NCBI RefSeq assembly: GCF_001042715.1
Contig: NZ_CP009687.1
Span: 2,347,418 to 2,411,417, forward strand
Direction: 5' to 3'
DNA from: Clostridium aceticum
GTDB lineage: Bacteria > Bacillota > Clostridia > Peptostreptococcales > Natronincolaceae
DNA: 64,000 nucleotides
Made by a program: the position numbers and the translations under genes. The number at the start of each line of letters is the position of its first letter. Positions within the stretch are counted from its first letter, which is position 1. Below the pieces are notes generated by a model. It saw only the letters and a program-made list of their open reading frames with translations, did not search any database and was not told the origin of the DNA. Of the stretch, positions 9,685 to 17,862 are shown one piece after another.

Positions 9685-9716
9685 ACAAGGAATTGCCAGC
9701 TAAGGCAACTACTTGT
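9685..9716 (-). terminator. Terminator of fdhD
   Basis: ACAAG..TTGCC pairs with GGCAA..CTTGT around AGCTAA. Leftwards it is followed by GTGTCTTTTATTTT. It lies 27 bases after the fdhD stop. Confidence 0.75.
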
Positions 9717-9742
9717 ATCTACTTACTTTAATATTATTAGCA

Positions 9743-10555
9743 TTAACTTAAACCATAGTTTGTCATCCTGATCGGAGCGATAATCCTCTCCTCACCCTGA
9801 TAGATATTCATTCTTTTACCTCTAGCAAAGCCAATGAGTGTTATACCCAATTCTTTTGCAATACCTACAGAAAGATCAGTTGGTGCTGAACGGGATACGA
9901 GGATGGGTATTTTCTGTTTTGCAGTTTTAATAATCATCTCTGAAGAAATTCGACCACTGGTGATAAGGATTTTATCCTCTAGGTTGATTTCTTTTAAGAA
10001 TGCTTCCCCTACAATTTTGTCTAGGGCATTATGCCGACCTACATCTTCATGAAATATGATTATTTCCTCTTGGTTACAGAGACCACAGCTATGAACACCT
10101 CCAGTTTCTTTAAACAACACCGAGCTTTTATTTAACTTGTTAGATAAACTTAAAATGGACTGGGCTTTGACTTTTAGGGAACTTTCGATGGGGTGGGTGC
10201 CTAGAGAGTCTAATACATTGTAGAATACCGTCCCTTTTCCACAGCCTGTAGTTACTGTTCTTTTTCCAAATAGTTTTTCAACAAAGTTTGTATTATTGGC
10301 TAAGCTGACATGGGCGTGACCCTTCTCCTCATCTATCGTTATTTTTTCAATATCTTTCTTAGACTTAATAATTCCCTCAGAAACTAAAAAACCTACTACT
10401 AGATATTCTAGTCCACTAGGAGAGCACAGTAGCGTAATAAACTCTTCACCATTTAGAAATATAGTGAATGGATATTCTACAACTACTGCGTCTTCTATGG
10501 ATTCAATTACTTGATCATCGATCTTTTTTATCTTCACCGTTTTAGTATAAGCCAT
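9743..10555 (-). CDS. fdhD: FdhD, formate dehydrogenase accessory sulfurtransferase
   Basis: 270 residues, normal length. FdhD passes sulfur from a cysteine desulfurase to the Mo/W-bis-MGD cofactor of formate dehydrogenase. Visible marks: TTGCGKG near residue 118, SCGLCN near residue 138, then HEDVGRHNALDKIVG and TSGRISSEMI, which are highly conserved in the family. GGAGGAAGGGG precedes the ATG. It follows mobA, separated by a 69-base gap with a small hairpin, so both supply molybdopterin enzymes. No formate dehydrogenase is present in the window, so its client is elsewhere. Confidence 0.95.
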   Translation of the reverse strand: MAYTKTVKIKKIDDQVIESIEDAVVVEYPFTIFLNGEEFITLLCSPSGLEYLVVGFLVSEGIIKSKKDIEKITIDEEKGHAHVSLANNTNFVEKLFGKRTVTTGCGKGTVFYNVLDSLGTHPIESSLKVKAQSILSLSNKLNKSSVLFKETGGVHSCGLCNQEEIIIFHEDVGRHNALDKIVGEAFLKEINLEDKILITSGRISSEMIIKTAKQKIPILVSRSAPTDLSVGIAKELGITLIGFARGKRMNIYQGEERIIAPIRMTNYGLS

Positions 10556-10597
10556 TTTACCCCTTCCTCCAATAATTTTTCCTGCAAAAACCCTGGG

Positions 10598-10620
10598 CAG
10601 TAAAATAAGTCCCTTTACTG
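10598..10620 (-). terminator. Weak hairpin between mobA and fdhD
   Basis: CAGTAAA at 10598-10604 pairs with TTTACTG at 10614-10620. Leftwards it is followed by CCCAGGGTTTTTGC. It could be a weak terminator or a processing site that lowers fdhD expression relative to mobA. Confidence 0.35.
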
Positions 10621-10624
10621 GCTT

Positions 10625-11242
10625 TTAAAAATATAGGGTCTTTAGTTTCATATATTCTTCGTAATTGTTGACATTGATAAAACTTTGTAGGTATGGATCA
10701 AACTGTTTTATAGTTTCTTGTTGAAGTGTTTGTACTTTTACTTCATGAAAAAAATTTATAATTTTATAGTCTTCCTTTTGTAGTAGTTTTGCCATGGGTT
10801 CAATACAACCCTTCCCATAAATTGCATGTAGGGGTTGATAGTGTCCCTCTAGATGGGGAATGAAGACATCTTCATCCCCTAAATTTGCCTTCATATACTG
10901 AATTAAAGGAATGTTTAACAGTGGCATGTCACAAGCTACAGCAAAAACATATTCATTACTAGCTTCAATGATTCCCGTGTAGAGTCCAACTAAGGAACTT
11001 TTTTCTTCCACCTCTAATCTATCTTTAGCAAAGTGCACACTCTTAAGCATCGGATACTCTCTCGGAGTATTTGTTACTACAATAACCTCTTGAAATACAG
11101 TTTGTAGCTTGTCAATAACTATTTCAATCATTGTCTTTGAGCCTAATTTTAGCAGTGCCTTGTTTTGCCCCATTCTTCTGCTATTTCCTCCAGCTAATAC
11201 CACTGCTGAGATTGATTTTTTCTCCATGTTTATATCATCCAT
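10625..11242 (-). CDS. mobA: MobA, molybdenum cofactor guanylyltransferase
   Basis: 205 residues. The N-terminal VVLAGGNSRRMGQNKALL is the nucleotide-binding signature of MobA, and FAVACDMPLL carries the metal-binding Asp. The enzyme joins GMP from GTP to molybdopterin to form the guanine dinucleotide cofactor. The start at 11242 has no strong ribosome site; an alternative ATG lies five codons in. It is first in the mobA-fdhD pair, consistent with maturation of a formate dehydrogenase or other bis-MGD enzyme encoded elsewhere. Confidence 0.92.
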   Translation of the reverse strand: MDDINMEKKSISAVVLAGGNSRRMGQNKALLKLGSKTMIEIVIDKLQTVFQEVIVVTNTPREYPMLKSVHFAKDRLEVEEKSSLVGLYTGIIEASNEYVFAVACDMPLLNIPLIQYMKANLGDEDVFIPHLEGHYQPLHAIYGKGCIEPMAKLLQKEDYKIINFFHEVKVQTLQQETIKQFDPYLQSFINVNNYEEYMKLKTLYF

Positions 11243-11415
11243 TTCTATACATAGTAGCTTACCAATTTATATCATTATTTTTTTATTAGATTTAATATAT
11301 CTACCCACGATTCATTCTCTAACACAGTTGAAAATTTTATATTTCCCTACTTCTAAGCATTCTAACAATACAAATATAAAGTACACCACCTTATGAACTG
11401 CTTTGTTATATAAAT

Positions 11416-11466
11416 AAAGGGTTTTAATATACTCTACACTTCTACATAAGTACACTAAAACCCTTT
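11416..11466 (-). terminator. Terminator of the ars operon
   Basis: AAAGGGTTTTA at 11416-11426 pairs perfectly with TAAAACCCTTT at 11456-11466. It lies about 40 bases past the stop of the last arsA gene, followed leftwards by ATTTATATAAC. Confidence 0.7.
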
Positions 11467-11507
11467 AGATTGAATCAAATATAAAATTTTACCATTTTAT
11501 CTACTAT

Positions 11508-12413
11508 CTATTCTTCCTTTATATCAAATATTTCAGTACCTATATTTTTTAGCATAGCTATGCCTTTAATTTCATCCTCAAACATAGAAATTTTAAGTAA
11601 TTCTGCATCCTTAAAGGTTTCCTTAATTTCTTCAATATAACCTAACTGCATATTTCTTCTTTTTTGGTAGAAGGGGGTTACAGCTTGCTCCTCTGGAATA
11701 ATTAGATTAGCAACCACCAATTGGGTTTTGATATCTAATGTCATCAGCTCCTGGGATGCACGATAGGCCTCTACAATCGGTGTTTTTTCAGGGTACATGA
11801 CAAAGGCAAAGGTGGTTGATTTTTCATCCTTCATCCTATCAATAACCTTGTCAAATACTTCTTTTTGTTTTTTATCTGCTTCACTTATTCCTGTGGAGAT
11901 TCCTGCCTTCAACTGAATTTGTTTGCTCCAATCCATTGGTAACTCCAGCATCCTTAAGGTATGCCCTGTCGGTGCAGTGTCAAAGACGATGACTTGGAAT
12001 TCTTCCAAGCTTGCAAATTCTATGAATTTTTGAAAAGCTGCCATTTCCTCTGTACAGGGTGAATCTAGTTCCTCCCGCATAGCCATGATTGTATGAGTAT
12101 CAAATTTAGCCTCAGCGTCCTCTAATACATTTTTCTTATATTCCTCAGTAGCCTTTTTTTGATCAATCTTAGCTGCATATAGGTTATCTACACTTTCGAT
12201 TGGAGTAATTGTATCAGATACAGGCCTATCTAAAACATTTCCGATGTGCGCTGCTGGATCAGTGGTTAGCAATAGAGTTTTATAGCCCTTTCTTGCAGTC
12301 TGAAGTGCAGTAATGCAAGCCATGGAGGTTTTACCAACACCTCCTTTTCCTGAAAAGAAGATATTCTTTCTTTCTCCTTTTGCTGGATATAAGACTGTAT
12401 CTAATCTACTCAA
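11508..12413 (-). CDS. arsA: ArsA-type arsenite ATPase, half-size, A2-like
   Basis: 301 residues, about half of a classical two-domain ArsA. P-loop GKGGVGKTS at residues 22-30; switch region VFDTAPTGHTLRMLELP, the DTAPTGH signature of ArsA. Only one of the expected metalloid cysteines is present, in SPCTEEM; where the sister protein has GQTCMGP this one reads KAGISTGI. It therefore resembles the A2 half of fused ArsA. Its start overlaps the upstream arsA by 8 bases, so the two are translationally coupled. Half-size ArsA pairs that work as a complex have been described in Alkaliphilus metalliredigens. It should drive As(III)/Sb(III) export with a permease, but none is present here. Confidence 0.93.
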   Translation of the reverse strand: MSRLDTVLYPAKGERKNIFFSGKGGVGKTSMACITALQTARKGYKTLLLTTDPAAHIGNVLDRPVSDTITPIESVDNLYAAKIDQKKATEEYKKNVLEDAEAKFDTHTIMAMREELDSPCTEEMAAFQKFIEFASLEEFQVIVFDTAPTGHTLRMLELPMDWSKQIQLKAGISTGISEADKKQKEVFDKVIDRMKDEKSTTFAFVMYPEKTPIVEAYRASQELMTLDIKTQLVVANLIIPEEQAVTPFYQKRRNMQLGYIEEIKETFKDAELLKISMFEDEIKGIAMLKNIGTEIFDIKEE

Positions 12414-13302
12414 TTACATCACTTCCTTGAAAGAGTTTTTCTGCACTTCTTCTAAACATATCTACTCCCTTTAGCTCCGTATCAAAAAGCTCCATAGTTT
12501 GTGTCTTGATGTGCTTAAAAATTTCCTTTGTCTTTTCTAGGGTTGCTTGTTGTTTATCAAATTTCTTTTTAAAGAAGGGCACCACTACCTCCTCTGCTGG
12601 AATTAAACCATTGATAATAACTTTGGTGGTTTTAATCCCTAGTTCCTCCAAATCATGAGAAGACCTCATGGTTTCTGCTAAGGAAGTCTCCTCTGGCTGC
12701 ATGACAAAAACAAAGTCTGTTTGATGAGAGTCTCTTAATTTAGCAATAGCATCATCATATTTCTTCTTACTATCTTGAATAAGTGCCACTGGTCCCATGC
12801 AGGTTTGACCGCTACCCTTAGCACTTTCTTCAATATGTTTACTCCAATCCACTGGTAATTCCAGTAGACGAATGGTATGACCCGTAGGAGCAGTATCAAA
12901 AACAACCACTTCATATTCCTCGGTGTCCATAAAGTCTATAAACTTATCAAAAACAGCCATTTCTTCTGTACAGGGTCCACTTAATTGTTCCTCTGCCACT
13001 TTGACCAAATCCTCATCAAATAATTCTCGCATAGGCGCAAGGGATCTTTCTTTGTACTCCTCTGTCGCCTTATCAGGGTCTATTTCCATGGCATAAAGAT
13101 TCTTCACGCCATAAATTTCAGTAATTTTATGACCAATCTCCTGTTCAAATACATCCGATAGGTTGGCGGCAGGATCTGTTGTAACGATTAGGGTTGGCTT
13201 ACCTTTTTCTGCATAATGTACTGCTGTAGTTGAAGCCATAGATGTCTTGCCTACCCCACCTTTTCCAGAAAAAAGTATAAACTTTGTTTGCATCCTATTC
13301 AT
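12406..13302 (-). CDS. arsA: ArsA-type arsenite ATPase, half-size, A1-like
   Basis: 298 residues. P-loop GKGGVGKTS at residues 13-21 and the DTAPTGHTIRLLELP signature. Unlike the downstream copy it has both cysteines expected of the A1 half: GPCTEEM and GQTCMGP. This suggests the pair forms a heterodimer that rebuilds the three-cysteine metalloid site of a fused ArsA. It starts three bases after the arsD stop. The complex would accept As(III) from ArsD and power efflux. The closest alternative, a Get3-like tail-anchor ATPase, is ruled out by context with arsD and arsR. Confidence 0.94.
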   Translation of the reverse strand: MNRMQTKFILFSGKGGVGKTSMASTTAVHYAEKGKPTLIVTTDPAANLSDVFEQEIGHKITEIYGVKNLYAMEIDPDKATEEYKERSLAPMRELFDEDLVKVAEEQLSGPCTEEMAVFDKFIDFMDTEEYEVVVFDTAPTGHTIRLLELPVDWSKHIEESAKGSGQTCMGPVALIQDSKKKYDDAIAKLRDSHQTDFVFVMQPEETSLAETMRSSHDLEELGIKTTKVIINGLIPAEEVVVPFFKKKFDKQQATLEKTKEIFKHIKTQTMELFDTELKGVDMFRRSAEKLFQGSDVIE

Positions 13303-13305
13303 CTC

Positions 13306-13605
13306 CTATAAATGGCTTTCAATTTCTTCTAGCGTCGGATATTGGCTAGATTTAATAATGATTCCATTAACCGTTGTAATAGGTAATACATCTCTTCCTT
13401 TTTCTTTAATTAGTTGAAAAACAGCTTCATTTTCTTTAAACTTTGAGGGTTGTTGGCTAATCATATATCTTTCGACAATCGCTTCAGGATACTTTTTCTT
13501 TAATAACTCTAGATTTTCCTTTGTCTTTACTAGTGTTTCATCTACACTGGGACCGCAAATTCCTGTAGGACAACACATTGGTGGATCATAAATTTCTATT
13601 TTCAT
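13306..13605 (-). CDS. arsD: ArsD arsenical metallochaperone
   Basis: 99 residues from ATG 13605, chosen because AAGGA lies nine bases upstream; a longer in-frame reading exists but overlaps arsR. The N-terminus MKIEIYDPPMCCPTGICGPS carries the Cys pair at 11-12 and Cys17, matching the three cysteines ArsD uses to hand As(III) to ArsA. Downstream residues (LPITTVNG) match the thioredoxin-like fold. It is slightly shorter than plasmid ArsD, lacking the C-terminal vicinal Cys pairs, which are dispensable in known ArsD proteins. Second gene of the operon. Confidence 0.95.
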   Translation of the reverse strand: MKIEIYDPPMCCPTGICGPSVDETLVKTKENLELLKKKYPEAIVERYMISQQPSKFKENEAVFQLIKEKGRDVLPITTVNGIIIKSSQYPTLEEIESHL

Positions 13606-13678
13606 TGACACGCATCCTTTCATGTTATAATTGTATGAATATATTAAATTGTACGCATGTATAGTATTTCCCACTTCT

Positions 13679-14017
13679 TTATAAACTTTTACAAGTAAAA
13701 CCACTTTCTTTGTGCTTTCTTAATTTTTCAAGATCCTGTAGAAGTTTAACATCTTGATCCATTTTTTCATTCATAAAATCATAAAGCAGTTTATTATTTT
13801 CAATAAAATCTGGGTTTATTCGATAATATATCCACTGAGCTTTCTTTTCAAAGGAAATGATTTTTTCGTTTCTTAGCTTCCCTAAGTGCCTTGACACATT
13901 AGACTGCGTTGTCTCTAGTACTAACTCAATCTCACATACACATAATTCACCTTTTCTCAGTAAGTTTAATATCCGTAATCTATTTTCATCGCCAAGTATC
14001 TTGAACAACCCATCCAT
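13679..14017 (-). CDS. arsR: ArsR family metalloregulatory repressor
   Basis: 112 residues, winged helix. The As(III)-binding motif ELCVCEIE, with CVC in the third helix, is the classical ArsR site, and the recognition helix TTQSNVSRHLGKLR follows. It has AGGTGGTG before the ATG. It is the first gene of arsR-arsD-arsA-arsA and should repress the operon until As(III) or Sb(III) binds. A likely operator is at 14054-14072. Confidence 0.94.
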   Translation of the reverse strand: MDGLFKILGDENRLRILNLLRKGELCVCEIELVLETTQSNVSRHLGKLRNEKIISFEKKAQWIYYRINPDFIENNKLLYDFMNEKMDQDVKLLQDLEKLRKHKESGFTCKSL

Positions 14018-14047
14018 TTTTTCACCACCTAAGATCTAAATTTCTTG

Positions 14048-14072
14048 ATTATATTAAATCTGTTAGACTTAA
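14048..14072 (-). promoter_or_regulatory. Predicted ars promoter -10 and ArsR operator dyad
   Basis: Reading the minus strand, TATAAT lies at 14053-14048, 30 bases before arsR. Immediately upstream is a dyad TTAAGTCT-AAC-AGATTTAA (14072-14054) with 7 of 8 matching pairs, placed inside the -35/-10 spacer where ArsR repressors usually bind. No good -35 box is seen. Confidence 0.5.
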
Positions 14073-14121
14073 AAGTTTTGTTCTACCCTTAAACTCACAG
14101 TCTCTTTTCCTTATTTATTGC

Positions 14122-15321
14122 TTACGGACAAGCAATAATCTGTCTAGCCCAAAGACACTCAGCACAAGAAGGGCTGTTTCCCCAGCAATCCATCTCATTA
14201 CTCTCCGTATAGTTGCAACCATCTAAAGATCTACAGTCAGTACAAGAAGGGAAATGATTTTCGTTTACAGCTCTTCTAAAGTTCACATACCCTGAATCCA
14301 TCCAAATTTCTTGAAGCTTTTTTTCATTGACATTTCCCAGATGACAGGCATACATATCTTTTTTTCTTCCGTAGATATAACAATGATAGGTATGCATCAA
14401 AGCATAACAAGGGCTGACATTACCTAGATAATTGATGCATAAGGATTTATCCTTTACAAATTTACAGCTTCGCTCTGTTCTTAGTTTCATATTGGACATC
14501 TGTGCCTTGATGGTGGTTAATAGAGATTTACTACCAAACATACGACCAGTGTCATCTATATCATAGACAATTTCATCCTTCATAGATTCGTGATAAGGTA
14601 TTAAATTGCTTACGATAATCTGATTGGCTTTGAGCTCATATGCCATGTGGATTAACTGCGGCAGTTGGTCATAATTCTTTTTCATAGCTACAAACTCAAT
14701 TCCTAGTTCCGGCTTTTTAGTTTTTCTTTCCTGCTTCATAGTCTGCAGGTTTTTGATATTGTTAGAAACCCTCTGAAAGTCAGCCCCTAGTCGTATTTCG
14801 TTGTATGCTTCTTCTTCAGGACTATCTAAGGAAGTAAAAAGAGTGTCTAACTCCAAATCAATTAGTTGTTTAATATTTTCTTCCAATAAATAAGAACCAT
14901 TGGTAATCATTTCTACCTTTAATCCCAGTTCCTTTACTGCTTTTATCATATCAAAAATCCTTGGATGCATCATAGGTTCACCAAAACCACCAAAATGAAC
15001 AGACGTCAAATCTGGTAATTCTTTAAGGTTTTTTAATATATTTTCAAAGGTTTCCCACTCCATATGTAATAAACAATCCTGCCAAGAACTGCGAATACAG
15101 GTGATACAGTCAAAGTTACATTTCGTAGTAACTTCAATATATATCCTTTTTATATCCGGCACTAAAGGAATTAATCGATAGCCTCCCTCCGTCTCAACAA
15201 ATATGGCTTCTTGCTCCCCTTCTAAAGCTACAGGTAGCTTTAGACTTCCATCCTTAGCAATTTGAATCTTTTTTCCTGCTGCAAAAAGTTCCGTTCCTAA
15301 GGCTTTAAACTGCTTTTTCAT
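14122..15321 (-). CDS. Radical SAM/SPASM protein, tungsten-oxidoreductase maturase-like (copy 1)
   Basis: 399 residues from ATG 15321, which follows AAGGGGGAG. The radical SAM cluster motif is CNFDCITC (CX3CX2C), within a TTKCNFDCITCIR context. The glycine-rich GGFGEPMMHP motif and a C-terminal SPASM region with many cysteines (CTDC, CNY, CAEC) would bind auxiliary iron-sulfur clusters. The sequence resembles the family I know as tungsten cofactor oxidoreductase radical SAM maturase, normally beside an aldehyde ferredoxin oxidoreductase. No such partner is visible here. A near-identical paralogue lies at 24898-26091 in opposite orientation. mobA and fdhD 3-4 kb away fit a pterin-enzyme theme. 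Confidence 0.8.
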   Translation of the reverse strand: MKKQFKALGTELFAAGKKIQIAKDGSLKLPVALEGEQEAIFVETEGGYRLIPLVPDIKRIYIEVTTKCNFDCITCIRSSWQDCLLHMEWETFENILKNLKELPDLTSVHFGGFGEPMMHPRIFDMIKAVKELGLKVEMITNGSYLLEENIKQLIDLELDTLFTSLDSPEEEAYNEIRLGADFQRVSNNIKNLQTMKQERKTKKPELGIEFVAMKKNYDQLPQLIHMAYELKANQIIVSNLIPYHESMKDEIVYDIDDTGRMFGSKSLLTTIKAQMSNMKLRTERSCKFVKDKSLCINYLGNVSPCYALMHTYHCYIYGRKKDMYACHLGNVNEKKLQEIWMDSGYVNFRRAVNENHFPSCTDCRSLDGCNYTESNEMDCWGNSPSCAECLWARQIIACP

Positions 15322-15507
15322 GGTATCTCCCCCTTTATGATTATATTTAATTATACTCATATATTATGCCTAAGGAGATTCTTTGTCAAGCAAGTTTCCT
15401 ACTATTTGCTATTTTATTACAATTATCCCATTAGTTCGATAAATTTTGCTGTAGAATAACGGCTTGTTGACCACAAAAACATCTCTGTATTATGACTTCA
15501 TAACGGC

Positions 15508-16419
15508 TCAATTAAAACCAAATTTCCTTGCTATTTTTTCATAATTTAAAAGAGGTACCCCAACTTTTTTTCCAATACGAACTACTTCAAATATAAGACC
15601 ATCAATTTCAGATTGTTTCCCTATACTAAGGTCCCTCTGCATAGATGTAGAAGCCGTTGGGCTTAAGGCATCAAGAATATCTAAATTTGTTGGAATAATA
15701 TCTACTGTGAAGAAAATACCCATTGCATTTGCCAATAATTCTATCTCTCTAATTAATGACACAAAGCAATCTCTTATCTCCCCTTGTTTTTGCATTGCTT
15801 CAGCAGTGCAGCCATAGTATAGTCCACAGGCTGCCATTGGGGACACATATGAAAATTTTTGTAGACAATCTCTTTCAATATTGTCTGATATAATGCCTGT
15901 TATTCCTGACTCTTTTAAATCATTTGCTATTTCTTCCAAAACTGATGGATATTCACTGGGATTTCTAACCCCATAAACGATTTTAAAAATATCTCCGTGC
16001 ATTTTTATTACACCTGGTTCTTTTATATTTGCTGATACATAGATGCAACCATCTGTTACCGTTAGCTCTGGTAATTGTTTTTGTATTTTATTACCAGTTC
16101 CATATATATTTAAGATGGGAATAACAACTGTGTTCTTATTGGCAACTTTTTTGATAAAAAGTATTGTGTCATCTATAGAATATCCCTTTACGCACACAAA
16201 AATAACATCTGGGCTACCATCATAATGATCCATATCAAAGGCTTTTATAGGATGTACTATATAGTTTCCTTTATGTATTGTTTCCATTTTCAAGCCATGT
16301 TTTTGCATCTCTAAAAGATGATCCCCTCTAGCAATAAGTGTTACATCTTTCCCTGCCGCCGACATATAAGCTCCAATACAGCCCCCTGTACCCCCTGCTC
16401 CAACAATCAAATATTTCAT
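15508..16419 (-). CDS. panE: Ketopantoate reductase family protein (PanE/ApbA)
   Basis: 303 residues from ATG 16419 with GGGGGG upstream. N-terminal Rossmann fold with GAGGTGGCIGAYMSAAG for NADPH, and later the TSMQRDL segment typical of the C-terminal ApbA domain. The enzyme reduces 2-dehydropantoate to pantoate for coenzyme A synthesis. Clostridial genomes often carry several paralogues in this family, some acting on other 2-oxo acids, so the substrate is not certain. No pantothenate genes adjoin it. The small membrane protein gene at 16564 lies upstream on the same strand and may share its transcript. Confidence 0.82.
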   Translation of the reverse strand: MKYLIVGAGGTGGCIGAYMSAAGKDVTLIARGDHLLEMQKHGLKMETIHKGNYIVHPIKAFDMDHYDGSPDVIFVCVKGYSIDDTILFIKKVANKNTVVIPILNIYGTGNKIQKQLPELTVTDGCIYVSANIKEPGVIKMHGDIFKIVYGVRNPSEYPSVLEEIANDLKESGITGIISDNIERDCLQKFSYVSPMAACGLYYGCTAEAMQKQGEIRDCFVSLIREIELLANAMGIFFTVDIIPTNLDILDALSPTASTSMQRDLSIGKQSEIDGLIFEVVRIGKKVGVPLLNYEKIARKFGFN

Positions 16420-16563
16420 ACCGTATCCCCCCAAAATTAAAACTTTCTACCCTTTGCCCAAAGGTAATCGTTCTATACTGCATATCAACAGAAGCACAGA
16501 AATACCTTAGTCTGTGGTTTTTTATATCAAGTACTCTTTATAAAGATGATGTGGCTCATTATT

Positions 16564-16698
16564 TTAGAGAGTTTTATCTTCTTTCAGTTCTTTTATTGCA
16601 TTTTTTACAGCCAATTTAATAATAAAATATAGTATAACTGCTGGGATAATGAAAACTATTGGAAGTAAAAATATATTAATAATATTGAATGCTGCCAT
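16564..16698 (-). CDS. Small single-pass membrane protein, 44 residues
   Basis: ATG at 16698 preceded by GGAGGG with ideal spacing. The product begins MAAFNIINIFLLPIVFIIP and is almost entirely hydrophobic up to residue 28, then ends in a charged tail (KNAIKELKEDKTL). It looks like a genuine small membrane protein. It precedes the panE-like gene by about 145 bases. No known family recognised. Confidence 0.65.
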   Translation of the reverse strand: MAAFNIINIFLLPIVFIIPAVILYFIIKLAVKNAIKELKEDKTL

Positions 16699-16927
16699 AA
16701 ACTTTCCCTCCTATCATTGTATATTCTCCACTTGTTACTTTTTTGAAAGATAGTGTGTCATTTCTTATATTCTGGCGGCCACAGGTCGTCAGTTGTTTGT
16801 TGCCTGTTGCATTTTTCCTCTTTTAAGAAGAACGATCATAAACATATACTTATCCTACAACTTTCATTATACAGTATCTTACAAATACGTACAAATACGT
16901 AAATGATAAATTTTACTCACTTGCCGT

Positions 16928-16968
16928 AAAAAAACAGAAGACTCGAGGGCTGTAACCCTTGAGTCTTC
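16928..16968 (-). terminator. Terminator of RNase P RNA
   Basis: GAAGACTCGAGGG pairs with CCCTTGAGTCTTC (16937-16949 with 16956-16968, one mismatch), followed leftwards by TGTTTTTTTAC. It lies just after the 3' end of rnpB. Confidence 0.9.
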
Positions 16969-16979
16969 ATGGTATAAAA

Positions 16980-17370
16980 GCGAGCAAATCTATAAGCCGA
17001 GTTCTGTATTGGATAATCATCTATCTAGGCCAATTGTTGCCAATTGGCTCAAGCGACCTACCACGGGACGCGACGGGCAGCCGCTTTTTTTGTCCCTACT
17101 TGGTCTTGCTCCAGATGGGGTTTACATAGCCAACTAGTCACCTAGTTGCTGGTGAGCTCTTACCTCACCTTTCCACCCTTACTAGACAGCTCAAAAGCTG
17201 TTCTCACCACAAGTATCAGTATTACTACCGAACAAGGGGTCTAGCGGTATCTCTCTGTTGCACTTTCCTTGGAGTCACCTCCACTGGGTATTACCCAGCA
17301 CCCTGCCCTATGGAGCTCGGACTTTCCTCGTCCACAGTTTCCTGTGACCGCGATTATCTGACTTACTCGC
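16980..17370 (-). ncRNA. rnpB: RNase P RNA
   Basis: About 391 nt on the minus strand. 5' and 3' ends pair (GCGAGTAAG... with ...TTTGCTCGC). Universal core elements are present: GAGGAAAGTCCGAGCTCC near the 5' end, GTGCAACAGAGAGATACCGC in the middle, AAGGGTGGAAAGGTG, and AGAACTCGGCTTATAG near the 3' end. The overall layout looks like the ancestral A-type. It is the catalytic RNA that matures tRNA 5' ends. A strong terminator follows. Confidence 0.96.
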
Positions 17371-17445
17371 TATATTTATTTTTCTCTTTCAGGAATATAA
17401 TCATACCATGAATTCTTTTATATGTCAAAAGTAAATTTATGGAAT

Positions 17446-17844
17446 TTATTTTTCATCCATTGCTTTGTTTGCTAAAGCATCTGCCTTCTTATTATGTTCT
17501 CTTCTGACATGCTCTATATGAAAACTAGCAAACTTCTTTACTAAGGGCATCACCATGTTGTACATAGTAATCATACCCTCATTCTTTACTTTATATTCAC
17601 CTTTGATTTGTTTTGTTACCAACTCACTGTCCAAATAACACTTCACACCAGTTGCACCCATATCTAAGGCCGCTTCTAATCCACGGCTTAAAGCCTTGTA
17701 CTCTGCAACGTTGTTGGTTTGATTTCCTATGTATTGACTAATTTCCTTTAGCATGTTTCCGTCTATATCTTGAATGACAATCCCTATTCCTGCTTCTCCT
17801 GGGTTTCCCCTTGAACCACCGTCTGTATAAATTACAACCTCCAC
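17446..17844 (-). CDS. rnhA: RNase HI family protein
   Basis: 132 residues. YTDGGSRGNPG at the N-terminus carries the first catalytic Asp. The Glu is in NVAEYKAL, the next Asp in CYLDSELV, and the last Asp in HNKKADALANKAMDE. All four acidic residues are therefore present. It lacks the basic protrusion of E. coli RNase HI, as do the YpdQ-type and archaeal-type proteins. It would cut RNA in RNA-DNA hybrids. The gene follows the Nif3-like gene with an 18-base gap. Confidence 0.9.
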   Translation of the reverse strand: MEVVIYTDGGSRGNPGEAGIGIVIQDIDGNMLKEISQYIGNQTNNVAEYKALSRGLEAALDMGATGVKCYLDSELVTKQIKGEYKVKNEGMITMYNMVMPLVKKFASFHIEHVRREHNKKADALANKAMDEK

Positions 17845-17862
17845 TTTATCTCCACTACCTCT

